A DNA stretch of 64,000 nt from Phyllobacterium myrsinacearum (lineage in GTDB: Bacteria; Pseudomonadota; Alphaproteobacteria; Rhizobiales; Rhizobiaceae), in assembly GCF_002980555.1 (NCBI RefSeq), contig NZ_PVBT01000004.1, positions 310,001-374,000 on the forward strand. The letters are read 5' to 3'. Below the pieces are notes generated by a model that worked only from the letters and a program-made list of their open reading frames with translations, did not search any database and was not told where the DNA came from. Made by a program: the position numbers and the translations under genes. Below, piece after piece: positions 52,659 through 62,157 of the stretch. How positions within the stretch are numbered: position 1 is the first letter of the stretch; every line of letters starts with the position of its first letter.

Positions 52659-53570
52659 ATGCGCTTCGACCTGACTGATCTGCGTCTCTTTCTTCTGGTT
52701 GTGGAAGCCGGCAGCATCACCCATGGTGCCACGCAGGCCAACATGACGTTGCCATCGGCCAGTGCCCGCCTGCGCGGTATGGAGGATGTCATTGGTCTCC
52801 CGCTGCTCGAACGCGGCCGGCGCGGCGTCGCAACCACACCGGCTGGCGATGCGGTTGCACATCATGCCCGTATTGTCCTGCGGCAGATCGAGCAGATGCG
52901 CGGGGAGCTGGGCGAATTCTCAAAGGGTCTGAAAAGTCATATTCGCCTGATGGCGAATACTGCGGCCATGACGGAATTCCTGCCGGAAAGGCTTGCGGCC
53001 TTTCTCGCCGTCCGTCCGAATGTCGATATCGATTTGAAGGAGCGCCTCAGCACCGAGATCGTCAAAGCGGTGGCAGGCGGTTCCGCCGATATCGGTGTGA
53101 TCACGGATGCCGTGGATCACGGCAATCTGGAATTGCGGCCCTTCGCCATTGACCGCCTGGTCCTTGTTGTTGCCCGCTCAAGCCAATGGGCCGGCCACCG
53201 CCATATTGCATTCGCCGATGTCGCCGGGCAGGAATTTGTCGGATTGAGCGCCGGCAGTCCGCTGCAGGATTATCTCGGTGATCACGCGGCACGCGCGGGC
53301 CATGCTCTTGCGTTCCGTATCCGCCTGCGGACCTTTGAAGGCATTTGCCGTATGGTTGCCCAGAATGTCGGGTTGGGGATTGTCCCGGAGACTGCAGCGA
53401 AGAGATACCGCCGGTCGATGCCCATTCATTCGGTTCGTCTGACCGATAGCTGGGCCACGCGGCATCTGGCCATCTGTGCACGCAGGTTTGAGGATTTGCA
53501 TCCTCATGCGCGCGAGCTGGTTGAGCAATTGGCGATGCTCGCGCCGGCGCACGGTTCCGGTCGGGTGTAA
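52659..53570 (+). CDS. LysR-family transcriptional regulator
   Basis: The 303-residue protein has an N-terminal winged HTH (LRLFLLVVEAGSITHGA, PSASARLRGMED) and a periplasmic-binding-like effector domain (VRPNVDIDLKERL, GLGIVPETAAKR). ATG 52659 is used because LysR proteins begin at this point; an upstream in-frame start at 52638 exists. Likely regulator of the divergent TauE/SafE gene. Confidence 0.9.
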   Translation: MRFDLTDLRLFLLVVEAGSITHGATQANMTLPSASARLRGMEDVIGLPLLERGRRGVATTPAGDAVAHHARIVLRQIEQMRGELGEFSKGLKSHIRLMANTAAMTEFLPERLAAFLAVRPNVDIDLKERLSTEIVKAVAGGSADIGVITDAVDHGNLELRPFAIDRLVLVVARSSQWAGHRHIAFADVAGQEFVGLSAGSPLQDYLGDHAARAGHALAFRIRLRTFEGICRMVAQNVGLGIVPETAAKRYRRSMPIHSVRLTDSWATRHLAICARRFEDLHPHARELVEQLAMLAPAHGSGRV

Positions 53571-53620
53571 AAGCCAATCGCCGGACCTTGAATTTGCGCG
53601 GATCAAATTTATGATCGGCT

Positions 53621-54772
53621 ATGCCTTCAGATCAAGCGGCCCCTCCCATATCTGTAAACGACGCGGATGCTCCCTCGGGTCAGCACGATGCGCGCGCGCT
53701 GTTGAAGGCCGATATCGTCGTGATCGGTGCCGGGCAGGCAGGTCTTTCCTCCGCCTACCACCTGCAACAGCTCGGCCTGACATCCTGGAAGAACTATCTG
53801 GTTCTAGACAAGTCGCCAGGCGCTGGTGGTGCCTGGCAGTACCGCTGGCCATCCCTGACTTTAACGACGGTCAATCGTGTGCACGACCTGCCTGGCCTGC
53901 GGTTTACCGAGGCGGTTGATGCCGGTGACGAAGTCAAGGCATCGGTAGCGGTGCCGCAATACTACGCCGCCTATGAACGCAAGTTCCAATTGCCGGTCTA
54001 TCGGCCGCAGACGGTCAAGGTTGTGTGCGAGCGCAACGGGCGCTTTCGTATCGAGACCGAAGAGGGTGGTTTTTCCGCGCGCGGCATCATCAATGCGACG
54101 GGAACCTGGGAAACGCCCTATATTCCGGCCTATCCGGGGGCGGAAAGTTTTGAGGGGCGGCAGCTTCATACCCATGACTACAAGACAGCCGATGCGTTTA
54201 CCGGAAAGCATGTCGTTGTTGTGGGTGGCGGTATTTCCGCACTGCAGTTGCTGGACGAAATTTCCCAGGTCACGTCGACAACCTGGGTGACGCGCCAGGA
54301 ACCGCAGTTTCGCGATACACCGTTTACACCGGAAGACGGGCGGGCGGCGGTGGCGATTGTGGAAGACCGGGTGCGGCGCGGGCTGGTGCCGGGGTCGGTG
54401 GTCTCAGTCACCGGGATTCCATGGACGCCGGCACTGCGCGCAGCGCAGGCGCGTGGGGTGCTCAAACGGCTGCCCATGTTTGCCGGGATTACCCGTAATG
54501 GCATACGCTGGTCCGATGGCCGGGAACAGCGCGCCGACGTCATCTTGTGGTGCACGGGGTTCCGCAGTTCGCTTGATCATCTTGCCCCGCTCCAGATCCG
54601 CGAGGAGAATGGCGGCATTGTCATGTCGGGCAGGCTGGCGACACAGGTTGCCAAGGACCCGCGCATTCATCTGGTCGGTTACGGTCCTTCGGCGTCCACC
54701 ATCGGTGCAAATCGCGCTGGCGGGGCCGCGGCGCGCGAACTCACGGATTATCTCGGATTGCAGAAAGAGTAA
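53621..54772 (+). CDS. FAD/NAD(P)-binding flavin monooxygenase-like protein (CzcO type)
   Basis: 383 residues with an N-terminal FAD motif (IVVIGAGQAGLSSAYHL), GGAWQYRWPSL, the linker GTWETPYIPAYPG and a second dinucleotide motif for NADPH (VVVVGGGISALQLLD). This is the family of flavin-containing monooxygenases and CzcO-like proteins. The ATG at 53621 is the only good start. It is convergent with the tetR gene, only 6 bp apart. Substrate unknown. Confidence 0.85.
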   Translation: MPSDQAAPPISVNDADAPSGQHDARALLKADIVVIGAGQAGLSSAYHLQQLGLTSWKNYLVLDKSPGAGGAWQYRWPSLTLTTVNRVHDLPGLRFTEAVDAGDEVKASVAVPQYYAAYERKFQLPVYRPQTVKVVCERNGRFRIETEEGGFSARGIINATGTWETPYIPAYPGAESFEGRQLHTHDYKTADAFTGKHVVVVGGGISALQLLDEISQVTSTTWVTRQEPQFRDTPFTPEDGRAAVAIVEDRVRRGLVPGSVVSVTGIPWTPALRAAQARGVLKRLPMFAGITRNGIRWSDGREQRADVILWCTGFRSSLDHLAPLQIREENGGIVMSGRLATQVAKDPRIHLVGYGPSASTIGANRAGGAAARELTDYLGLQKE

Positions 54773-54778
54773 GCTAAA

Positions 54779-55549
54779 CTACCTGGAATTGGCTGACCTG
54801 ATGCTGCATCCCTCAAGGAACAACGCCGCTGCCATGGCCACGCGTTCTTCGATCTCCCGGTCCTCGGGAACGCTGGCCAGCCCCAGTGTCGCGATGCGGA
54901 AGGGTTCTGCGGTCACCATGCCGAGCAGCATCGTTGCCGCAATCTTTGAATCATCGAGCTTGATCAGCCCGCGCTTTTCCTGCTGTTCCAAAAACCGGGC
55001 AACCATGGCCGAGCTTCGCGACGGGCCTTCCCGGTAGAAGGCTCTGGCCACTTCCGGAAAGTTCAGGGCTTCGGCCGTCACCAGACGATAGAATGCGACG
55101 GTCTGGTCGGACAGGACGAGGTGCGCAAATTCGCTCAGGATATGTTCGAGCGCGTGTTTCAATCCCAAATGGTCCAGCGATTCCGGATGAATCGTCTGCA
55201 GGAAAGCGTCGACCCTGCTGGCAATCTGCTCGCCGCGTTCTGCCACGATGGCCGCGAGCAGTTCGGATTTCGTTGTCCAGAAACGGTAAATGGTCCGTTT
55301 CGCAACGCCCGCCTCCCGGGCAACCGTCTCCATCCGGGTCGCGGTGTAGCCGTTTTCCAGCAGCACCTGGGTGGCGGTCTGCAGGATCAGGTGTTTCGTC
55401 TCCGCGTCAGACCGGTTTTGCGGCCGTCCGCGCGGACGTTTGATCTCTGGTGTGTTTTCGTCCTGATTGTCCCGCTCGATCTCGATTGTATCCGTTGGTT
55501 TTGTCACCAGTCTTCTGCTTTCGGTCTTCAAAAATAGTTGCTTGAGCAT
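54779..55549 (-). CDS. TetR/AcrR-family transcriptional regulator
   Basis: 256 residues. The TetR HTH is clear after a basic N-terminal tail (ILQTATQVLLENGYTATRM, REAGVAKRTIYRFWTTK), followed by a variable ligand domain. It is divergent from an EmrA/EmrB-type efflux operon, so it is the expected repressor of that pump and of itself. The N-terminal 40 residues (RPRGRPQNRSD) are longer than usual; a later start is possible. Confidence 0.9.
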   Translation of the reverse strand: MLKQLFLKTESRRLVTKPTDTIEIERDNQDENTPEIKRPRGRPQNRSDAETKHLILQTATQVLLENGYTATRMETVAREAGVAKRTIYRFWTTKSELLAAIVAERGEQIASRVDAFLQTIHPESLDHLGLKHALEHILSEFAHLVLSDQTVAFYRLVTAEALNFPEVARAFYREGPSRSSAMVARFLEQQEKRGLIKLDDSKIAATMLLGMVTAEPFRIATLGLASVPEDREIEERVAMAAALFLEGCSIRSANSR

Positions 55550-55570
55550 TTTCTGTCTTGCAAACCGAAT

Positions 55571-55580
55571 TGTCCAGACA
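55571..55580. promoter_or_regulatory. Candidate TetR operator in the efflux-operon promoter
   Basis: TGTC-CA-GACA (55571-55580) is a perfect hyphenated palindrome within AT-rich flanks, midway in the divergent tetR/emrA region. A second inverted repeat, GGAAC (55588-55592) and GTTCC (55599-55603), lies beside it. Either could bind the TetR protein. Confidence 0.4.
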
Positions 55581-55673
55581 TAATTAGGGAACTGCTGGGT
55601 TCCTTATTTATCCCCGACCCGAGTTCTCCCAATGAACCGTGCCGATCTAGTTCCTCAACTAAGGGCATTCGCC

Positions 55674-56867
55674 ATGACCAAAAACACGCAACCCCTCGAT
55701 CTCAAGGTTGAAAAGACACTCAGTGCCGACGAAGCCATGCCGGCACCGCACGAAGGCAAGACAGAGCAGCCGCATAAGCCGCAGCCGCGCAATGTTCGAA
55801 AATTGCTGCTGATTGGCGCGGCCGTGATCGTTGTGGGGCTGGGAGCAAAGGTCGGCTGGCACTATTGGACCGTCGGACGGTTCCAGGAATCAACCGATGA
55901 TGCCTATGTGAAGGCCGATTCCACGATCGTTGCCCCGAAGGTGTCAGGCTATGTGCGCGAAGTGCTTGTGGCTGACAATCAACCCGTCCGTGCCAACCAG
56001 CCCCTCGCCAAAATCGATGATCGGGATTACCTCGTTGCGCTTGAGCAGGCGAAGGCTGACGTTGCGGCGGCACAGGCCGACATTGAGAACATCGTGGCGA
56101 GCCTTGACCAGCAGCAGGCAGCGATCGCCCAGGCGCAGTCGACCGTATCGGTCGATCAGGCCAGCCTGAAATTTGCCCAGCAGGACAATGACCGTTACGG
56201 CGCCCTCGCAACACAAGGGGCAGGAAGCGTGCAGAACGCCCAGCAGGCCGTTTCCAAGCTGGATATCGCCAAGGCGACACTCCAGCGTGATGAAGGCGCG
56301 GTTGTTTCGGCGCAGAAACAGATGGGCGTGCTGCAAGCACAATTGGCCAAGATGAACGCCGCCCTTGCGCGCGACAAGGCCGTTCAGGATCAGGCCGAAC
56401 TCAATCTGGGTTACACGACGATCGTCTCGCCCGTGGATGGCGTGGTCGGTAACCGCACCCTGCGCGTCGGCCAGTATGTCCAGTCCGGAACCCAGCTGAT
56501 GGCGGTCGTTCCGGTCGACAATGTCTACGTCGTCGCCAACTTCAAGGAAACCCAGCTCACGGATGTGAAAAAAGGCCAGCCCGTCGATATCGCGGTCGAC
56601 ACCTTCCCAGGTGTAGCCCTGAAAGGGCGTGTCGACAGCATTGCGCCGGCCAGCGGCCAGGAATTTGCCTTGCTGCCGCCCGACAATGCAACGGGCAATT
56701 TCACCAAGATCGTGCAGCGTATCCCGGTGAAGGTGGTTCTCGACAATGACAGCAAGCTCGCGGGCCTGTTGCGTCCCGGCATGTCGGTGACCCCGACCAT
56801 CAATCTCAAGGATTCGGACAGCGCGGCCAGTTGCGGCGAAACCGCCTGCTTCAAGGCCGCCAACTAA
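55674..56867 (+). CDS. HlyD/EmrA-family efflux membrane-fusion protein
   Basis: 397 residues: one N-terminal helix (KLLLIGAAVIVVGLGAKVGW), biotinyl-lipoyl halves (DDAYVKADSTIVAPKVSGYV; TTIVSPVDGVVGNRTLRVG, split as IVSPVDGVVGNRT) and a coiled-coil hairpin between. This is the EmrA/HlyD membrane-fusion type that links the MFS pump to an outer-membrane channel. Starts at 55632 and 55674 are possible; AAGGGC precedes 55674. Followed 23 bp later by the EmrB-type pump. Confidence 0.9.
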   Translation: MTKNTQPLDLKVEKTLSADEAMPAPHEGKTEQPHKPQPRNVRKLLLIGAAVIVVGLGAKVGWHYWTVGRFQESTDDAYVKADSTIVAPKVSGYVREVLVADNQPVRANQPLAKIDDRDYLVALEQAKADVAAAQADIENIVASLDQQQAAIAQAQSTVSVDQASLKFAQQDNDRYGALATQGAGSVQNAQQAVSKLDIAKATLQRDEGAVVSAQKQMGVLQAQLAKMNAALARDKAVQDQAELNLGYTTIVSPVDGVVGNRTLRVGQYVQSGTQLMAVVPVDNVYVVANFKETQLTDVKKGQPVDIAVDTFPGVALKGRVDSIAPASGQEFALLPPDNATGNFTKIVQRIPVKVVLDNDSKLAGLLRPGMSVTPTINLKDSDSAASCGETACFKAAN

Positions 56868-56890
56868 CAAATCCAGACAGGACGACGAAA

Positions 56891-58468
56891 ATGTCCGCTG
56901 CTGCTACACCTGTTGCCGATCAGGAACGCCCCGCAAGCCTCAAGACGTGGATTACCGTCTTTGCCGGCCTGATCGGCGCTTTCATGGCCGTGCTGAATAT
57001 CCAGATCACCAATGCCTCGCTCCTCAATATCGAGGGCGGTATCGGCACTGGCGTCGACAATGGCGCGTGGATTTCGACGGCCTATCTCATCGGCGAAATC
57101 ATCGTCATCCCTTTGACCGACTATCTCAGCCGGGTGTTCTCCTTCCGGCGTTTCCTGCTGGTCAATGCGCTGCTGTTCCTGGCGTTCTCGGTGGCCTGCG
57201 CCTTTGCGCGCAATCTCGAAGAGATGATCATTCTGCGGGCCATTCAGGGTTTTACCGGCGGCGTGCTCATTCCGATGGCGTTCACGCTGATCCTGACCAA
57301 GCTGCCGCGGTCACAGCATTCCGTCGGTATGGCTCTTTTTGCAATCACCGCGACGTTTGCACCGGCGATCGGTCCGACCATCGGCGGGTACCTCACCGAG
57401 AATTACGGCTGGCAGTACATATTCTTTATCAATCTCGTTCCCGGTGCCTTCATGGTCACCGCGCTCTATCTCAATCTTGAGCGCCAGCCGATGAATCTTG
57501 GCCTCTTGAAGGAAGGCGACTGGTTCGGCATTCTGGCCATGGCCATCGGCCTCGGTGCGCTTCAGACCGTGCTTGAGGAAGGCAACAAGAACGATTGGCT
57601 GGGTTCGCCCTTCATCGTCCGTCTGACGATCATTGCCGTGGTGTTTCTGGCGCTGTTTGTCTGGATCGAACTGACGGTGAAAAACCCGGCCGTCAATCTG
57701 CGCCTGTTGAAACGGCGCAATTTCGGCCTCGGCACCGTTGCCAACATGCTTGTCGGTTTCGGCCTCTACGGGTCGGTGTATCTGCTGCCGCAATATCTTG
57801 GCCAGGTCCAGGGCTACAATTCTGAACAGATTGGCTCGGTCATGGCCTGGACAGGCTTGCCGCAGCTTTTGATCATTCCGTTCGTTCCGATGCTGATGGG
57901 CCGGTTTGATACGCGCATCATCGTCTTTCTCGGCCTGTGCGTGTTCGGTGGCAGCTGCTTCATGAATATTCACATGTCGGCCAATTATTCCGGCGATCAG
58001 CTCTGGCTGCCCAACATCGTCCGCGCTATCGGGCAGGCGGTGGTGATGGCACCGCTGACGGCCATTGCCATGGTCGGCGTTGCCCGCCACGAATCCGCTG
58101 CGGCGTCCGGTGTCTTCAACATGCTGCGAAATCTCGGCGGTGCATTCGGCACGGCGATGCTGGCTACGATTGTCACCAAACGGGAACAGTTTCATTCCAA
58201 TACCATCGGTAACTCGGTCAATCTGTTCAGTGAAACGGTTCGCGGCAGACTTGATCAGATGACGGCCTATTTCATGGCACATGGCGTGACAGACCCGGTT
58301 GCCGCGCGTGAACAGGCAATCGTTGCGCTCGGCCAGACGGTCAAGCGGCAATCGCTGATCATGGGCTACAGCGACACGTTCGTTGTGCTGGGCGCAATGC
58401 TGATCATTGCCGCTTTCTTTGTGCTTCTGACCAAGAAAGGCCAGGCGAGCGGCGCTCCGGCCCATTGA
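56891..58468 (+). CDS. DHA2-family MFS multidrug efflux transporter (EmrB/QacA type)
   Basis: 525 residues with about 14 membrane helices, the length of DHA2 transporters. Motifs include GAWISTAYLIGEIIVIPLTD (motif D1-like), LSRVFSFRRFLLVNALLF and TFAPAIGPTIGGYLTENYGW (motif C). Expected to export drugs or toxic organics with the fusion protein upstream. ATG 56891 follows AGGACG. Confidence 0.92.
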   Translation: MSAAATPVADQERPASLKTWITVFAGLIGAFMAVLNIQITNASLLNIEGGIGTGVDNGAWISTAYLIGEIIVIPLTDYLSRVFSFRRFLLVNALLFLAFSVACAFARNLEEMIILRAIQGFTGGVLIPMAFTLILTKLPRSQHSVGMALFAITATFAPAIGPTIGGYLTENYGWQYIFFINLVPGAFMVTALYLNLERQPMNLGLLKEGDWFGILAMAIGLGALQTVLEEGNKNDWLGSPFIVRLTIIAVVFLALFVWIELTVKNPAVNLRLLKRRNFGLGTVANMLVGFGLYGSVYLLPQYLGQVQGYNSEQIGSVMAWTGLPQLLIIPFVPMLMGRFDTRIIVFLGLCVFGGSCFMNIHMSANYSGDQLWLPNIVRAIGQAVVMAPLTAIAMVGVARHESAAASGVFNMLRNLGGAFGTAMLATIVTKREQFHSNTIGNSVNLFSETVRGRLDQMTAYFMAHGVTDPVAAREQAIVALGQTVKRQSLIMGYSDTFVVLGAMLIIAAFFVLLTKKGQASGAPAH

Positions 58469-58572
58469 ATGTGTCATGGGCTGACAGCAGCGTTCTGCCG
58501 GTGCAAGAAACGGGTTGAATTCAGAGGCCGCCGGCATGATGTTCATGACATATGAAAGATGGAGGCCATGTC

Positions 58573-59136
58573 ATGGGTCAGACAGTGCACAATTATCATG
58601 TTTTTGAAACCGAAGGCGGTTTTTGCGGGATTGCCTGGAATATGCGAGGTGTTACGCGATTCCAGCTTCCGACAAAGAGCGCTGAAGGAACGGAGCGGCT
58701 CTTGCTCCGGCGCCTGCCAGTCGCCGAACCCGCAACGCCCACTCCGGCAATTGCCGAAGCGGTTGCGGCGGTCAAACGCTATTTCAAAGGCGAAGAGACC
58801 GATTTTTCCGGAATCGTGCTGGACCTTGATGGGCAGGATGAGTTCTTCAAACGCATATATGACGCTGTCCGGCGGGTTGAATGGGGCCATACGGTCACCT
58901 ATGGCGGACTGGCAAAGGAGCTTGGCGCCGGGCCGGAAGCGGCGCGCGACGTGGGGCAGGCGATGGCGAAGAATCCGGTTGCCCTGATCATTCCCTGTCA
59001 CCGGGTGCTGGCAGCGGGCGGCAAGGTTGGCGGTTTCTCGGCGCCGGGCGGCTCAACCTCCAAAATCCGCATGCTGGAACTTGAAGGCGTGCATGTCGGC
59101 GCGCCTGAACCTGCCCAGCAAACACTGGGCTTTTAG
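58573..59136 (+). CDS. ogt: Methylated-DNA-[protein]-cysteine S-methyltransferase
   Basis: 187-residue Ogt/AGT-type suicide DNA-repair enzyme with the active-site cysteine Cys142 in IPCHRV, followed by GGKVGGFSAPGG. It removes alkyl groups from O6-alkylguanine. ATG 58573 is chosen because ATGGAGG lies upstream; an earlier in-frame ATG at 58552 exists. Monocistronic. Confidence 0.9.
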   Translation: MGQTVHNYHVFETEGGFCGIAWNMRGVTRFQLPTKSAEGTERLLLRRLPVAEPATPTPAIAEAVAAVKRYFKGEETDFSGIVLDLDGQDEFFKRIYDAVRRVEWGHTVTYGGLAKELGAGPEAARDVGQAMAKNPVALIIPCHRVLAAGGKVGGFSAPGGSTSKIRMLELEGVHVGAPEPAQQTLGF

Positions 59137-59359
59137 CCCAACGCGACCTGAGCAGACCCTGTTGCGCGGATTCACGATCGTGTGATCCGCGCCATTCCTC
59201 CTGTGAAATGGCCAAAAAGCCTTTGAAAAAGGTGAGTTGGCTTCTCAATTATTGCTGCGGCACCTAGAAACTCCGCCTGGATCGTATAATCTGGTGCGCG
59301 AACGTCCGGCCGCGCGCCCCGAATGATGATGGCGGGCGGACTTTCGGTAAGACCAATGA

Positions 59360-60220
59360 ATGATTGGGATGATCGTGACTGACAGAACCTTGAAAGACTC
59401 AGCTTCGGGACAATTGCAAACTGGAAATGCGGATCAAACCTTCGAGACGGCCGGCATCGCACCAATGGATCGCCCGAGCCGGATCACGCGCTTTTTCATG
59501 AGCATTGTCTCATGGGCCGAAGGGCTCAATCTCAAATATGCCAAATTCGGCAATCCTCCCGTCTACGACAATGCAACTTTTCCCTGGTCGAGCGAGATCG
59601 AGAAGGCCTGGCCGGAAATCCGTACGGAACTCGACCGTGTTCTTCTCCGGCAGAGTGAACTGCCGGCGTTCCAGGAGATTTCCACGGACGTTAAAACCAT
59701 CTCGACCGACAAGAACTGGAAGACCTTCTTCCTGATCGGCTTCGGGGTGAAATCGGAACAGAATATTCAGGCCTGTCCGAAGACATGGGCGGCCGTGCAG
59801 AAGATTCCCAATCTGAAGACGGCCATGTTCTCGATTTTCGAGCCCGGCAAGCATTTGCCGCCGCATCGCGGTCCCTACAATGGCGTGCTGCGTCTGCATG
59901 TCGGCATGATTGTTCCCGAACAGTCAGACAGGCTGGCCATTCGCGTCAAAGACCAGATTTGCCATTGGCATGAAGGCAAGGCGCTGATTTTCGACGATGC
60001 CTACGAGCATGAGGCCTGGAATCATACGGACAAGACACGCGTCGTTCTCTTTGTCGACTTTGTGAAACCCACGCGGTTTCCCGCCAATTTCGTCAACTGG
60101 ATGTTGATGAACCTGGCAGTGTTTACGCCGTTCATCCGGGAAGGGCTCGATAATCACAAGGAATGGGAAAAGCGCTTTTATGCGGAAGCGGAAAAGCTGC
60201 GAAACCAGCCCGGCCGATAG
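59360..60220 (+). CDS. Aspartyl/asparaginyl beta-hydroxylase family protein (LpxO-like)
   Basis: 286 residues. The family signature is FEPGKHLPPHRGPYNGVLRLH with the first iron-binding His (split as GKHLPPHRGPYN), then HWHEGKALIFDDAYEHEAWN and VVLFVDFVKPTRFP. These Fe(II)/2-oxoglutarate oxygenases include LpxO, which 2-hydroxylates lipid A acyl chains at the inner membrane; the C-terminal hydrophobic stretch (NWMLMNLAVFTPF) fits membrane contact. Protein hydroxylation is an alternative. The start codon near 59360 is uncertain. Confidence 0.78.
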   Translation: MIGMIVTDRTLKDSASGQLQTGNADQTFETAGIAPMDRPSRITRFFMSIVSWAEGLNLKYAKFGNPPVYDNATFPWSSEIEKAWPEIRTELDRVLLRQSELPAFQEISTDVKTISTDKNWKTFFLIGFGVKSEQNIQACPKTWAAVQKIPNLKTAMFSIFEPGKHLPPHRGPYNGVLRLHVGMIVPEQSDRLAIRVKDQICHWHEGKALIFDDAYEHEAWNHTDKTRVVLFVDFVKPTRFPANFVNWMLMNLAVFTPFIREGLDNHKEWEKRFYAEAEKLRNQPGR

Positions 60221-60231
60221 CTAAAGAGCAG

Positions 60232-60258
60232 CGCCGGGTCAATTCACCCGGCGTTTTT
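60232..60258 (+). terminator. Intrinsic terminator overlapping the regA 3' end
   Basis: CGCCGGGT (60232-60239) and ACCCGGCG (60246-60253) form an 8-bp stem, followed by TTTTT (60254-60258). It terminates the plus-strand LpxO-like gene, while the same bases encode the last residues of the convergent RegA-like protein. Confidence 0.8.
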
Positions 60259-60772
60259 CCAGTTTGCGGGCGAGGGTGCGGCGGTGCATGCCAAGCCGCC
60301 GGGCTGCTTCCGAAATGTTGAAATCTGTTTCCACCAGCATCTGGTGGATACGCTCCCATTCCAGTGTTTTGATCGATGTCGGGCGTGCGGTCAGATCGAT
60401 CTCCGTATTGCCTGCGGCCTTGCTGAAAGCGGCTTCAATATCATCTGAATTGGAGGGTTTGGCGAGGTAGTGACAGGCGCCGAGCTTGATCGCTTCCACG
60501 GCGGTGGCGATGCTGGCGAATCCGGTCAGCACAACGATCAGCATCTCCGAATTATGGGCATGCAGCGCCTCGACGCAGGTAAGGCCTGACGCGCCGGAAA
60601 GTTTCAGATCAACAATGGCGTAGTGGGGGGACTGGGTTTGCAGGATGTCCCGCAGTTCTTCCAGTCCGCTTGCCAGCACCACACGGTATTCGCGCCGTTC
60701 AAAAGAACGTTTTAGCGTCCGGGCAAACGCCGTATCGTCCTCGACGATAACCAGCAGCCGATCATGTGTCAT
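60239..60772 (-). CDS. regA: RegA/PrrA/ActR-type redox response regulator
   Basis: 177 residues: receiver domain (LLVIVEDDTAFARTLKRSF, HYAIVDLKLSGASG) and a short Fis-type HTH (NISEAARRLGMHRRTLARKL) after a proline-poor linker. This two-part, small layout is the ActR/RegA/PrrA family, which controls respiration, nitrogen metabolism and redox genes. Translation starts inside the regB 3' end (11-bp overlap). It is downstream of regB and the cyo/surf1 genes. Confidence 0.9.
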   Translation of the reverse strand: MTHDRLLVIVEDDTAFARTLKRSFERREYRVVLASGLEELRDILQTQSPHYAIVDLKLSGASGLTCVEALHAHNSEMLIVVLTGFASIATAVEAIKLGACHYLAKPSNSDDIEAAFSKAAGNTEIDLTARPTSIKTLEWERIHQMLVETDFNISEAARRLGMHRRTLARKLEKRRVN

Positions 60773-62153
60773 GTTCGCGCACTCCGATGGCCAGCGAGGC
60801 AAGTGGCAGTTCCAGCGTCACGGACGCGCCGCCCTGCGGCAGGTTGCGGGCATGCACGGCGCCGCCAAGCTTGCGCACTGCATTGACGACCAGAAACAGT
60901 CCAAGACCGCCGCCGAGACGGCCCTTGCTTGACTGATAGGGCTTGCCGAACTTTGCCAGTATGTCCGGCTGGAAGCCAGGCCCGGCATCGTTGACACGCA
61001 GTACCAGCATATCACCCTCGCGTTCCGCCAGAAATCCGACCCATCCCGGCGATGCGTCGAACGCATTGTCGAGAACGTTGAAGATAACCTGTTTGAGCGC
61101 TGAGTCGGAAACAATCGTGAGATTGAGCCCGAAGGCATTTCCGTAGGAAAGCGTCGTGGCGGACCGCGCTGCCCGCCATTCGGCAACCAGTTCATCCAGG
61201 AAAGCATTGACGGTGGTCACCGTGGGTGCTTCGCCGCGCGCCTCGCCTGCCGCCAGCAGAATGCCCGTGACGATGGCCTTGCAGCGCTGCACTTCGGCCT
61301 GCATTTCATCGATTTCCTGAACGAGATCGGGATCGGCGGCAAGCGCCGGAACCCGGCGCCAGTCTCCGAGGATGACCGACAGGGAGGAAAGAGGCGTGCC
61401 CAGCTCGTGTGCTGCACCGGAGGCAAGCAGGCCCATGCGGACGATATGATCTTCTTCCGCCGCATGCTGTTTCAGGGCGGCAAGGTTCGCGTCGCGTTCG
61501 CGCAGGTTGCGGTTGATGCGGGCAACAAAGACAACGAGCAAGGCGGCATCGAGCACGAAACAGATGAGCATGCCGATGATGTGAAGGCGGAAAAGTTCGT
61601 CAGGGCCCTGACCGGGCAGTATGATCGGCTCGTAGAAAACCGTCAGGCCGGCAAAACTTATGCCGGCAATGGCGACGATTGCCGAGGTCAGGCGTGCGTC
61701 AAGCAGGACGGCGCTGAGTGTGACTTGCAGCAAATACAGAAAGATAAACGGGTTGGTCGCGCCACCACTCAAATAGAGCTGTGCCGTCAGTGCCGCGACG
61801 TCGAAAACAAGGACAATGAACAGGGAAGCCTGTGTGGTGATCTGGTCGTTGCGAAGCCAGACGATGCTGGCGAGGTTCAGCCCGATGAGGCCCGCGAGAA
61901 CCAGGAACATTGGCAGCAATGGCAATTCAAGATTGAGCCATTCATGCACAACGGCGATTGTCACGACCTGCCCGATGACAGCGATCCAGCGCAACTGGAT
62001 CAGCAGGTTCATGTTCTTCCAGTTGGCGGTATAGTCAGCCGGAGGCGTTACGGGACCTTGCCAGGCGCCCGCGCCGTTCCCGGTTTGGGAGTCTGGCTTC
62101 AGGTCTACGCGTTCAATTTGGGTATCGCGACTTGGGTTCAATGGCTCACTCAA
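60762..62153 (-). CDS. regB: RegB/PrrB/ActS-type redox sensor kinase
   Basis: About 463 residues, with six membrane helices. The heptapeptide GGATNPF, the quinone-binding motif of RegB, follows YLS. The H-box is HELGTPLSSL (His249 here), and a cysteine 42 residues later (EVQRCKAIV) corresponds to the redox-active Cys of RegB. ATPase motifs are NVLDNAFDA and GGLGLFLV. The start is uncertain: TTG 62153 avoids overlapping surf1, while an ATG at 62219 would overlap it by 62 bp. Confidence 0.9.
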   Translation of the reverse strand: MSEPLNPSRDTQIERVDLKPDSQTGNGAGAWQGPVTPPADYTANWKNMNLLIQLRWIAVIGQVVTIAVVHEWLNLELPLLPMFLVLAGLIGLNLASIVWLRNDQITTQASLFIVLVFDVAALTAQLYLSGGATNPFIFLYLLQVTLSAVLLDARLTSAIVAIAGISFAGLTVFYEPIILPGQGPDELFRLHIIGMLICFVLDAALLVVFVARINRNLRERDANLAALKQHAAEEDHIVRMGLLASGAAHELGTPLSSLSVILGDWRRVPALAADPDLVQEIDEMQAEVQRCKAIVTGILLAAGEARGEAPTVTTVNAFLDELVAEWRAARSATTLSYGNAFGLNLTIVSDSALKQVIFNVLDNAFDASPGWVGFLAEREGDMLVLRVNDAGPGFQPDILAKFGKPYQSSKGRLGGGLGLFLVVNAVRKLGGAVHARNLPQGGASVTLELPLASLAIGVREHDT

Positions 62154-62157
62154 TATG

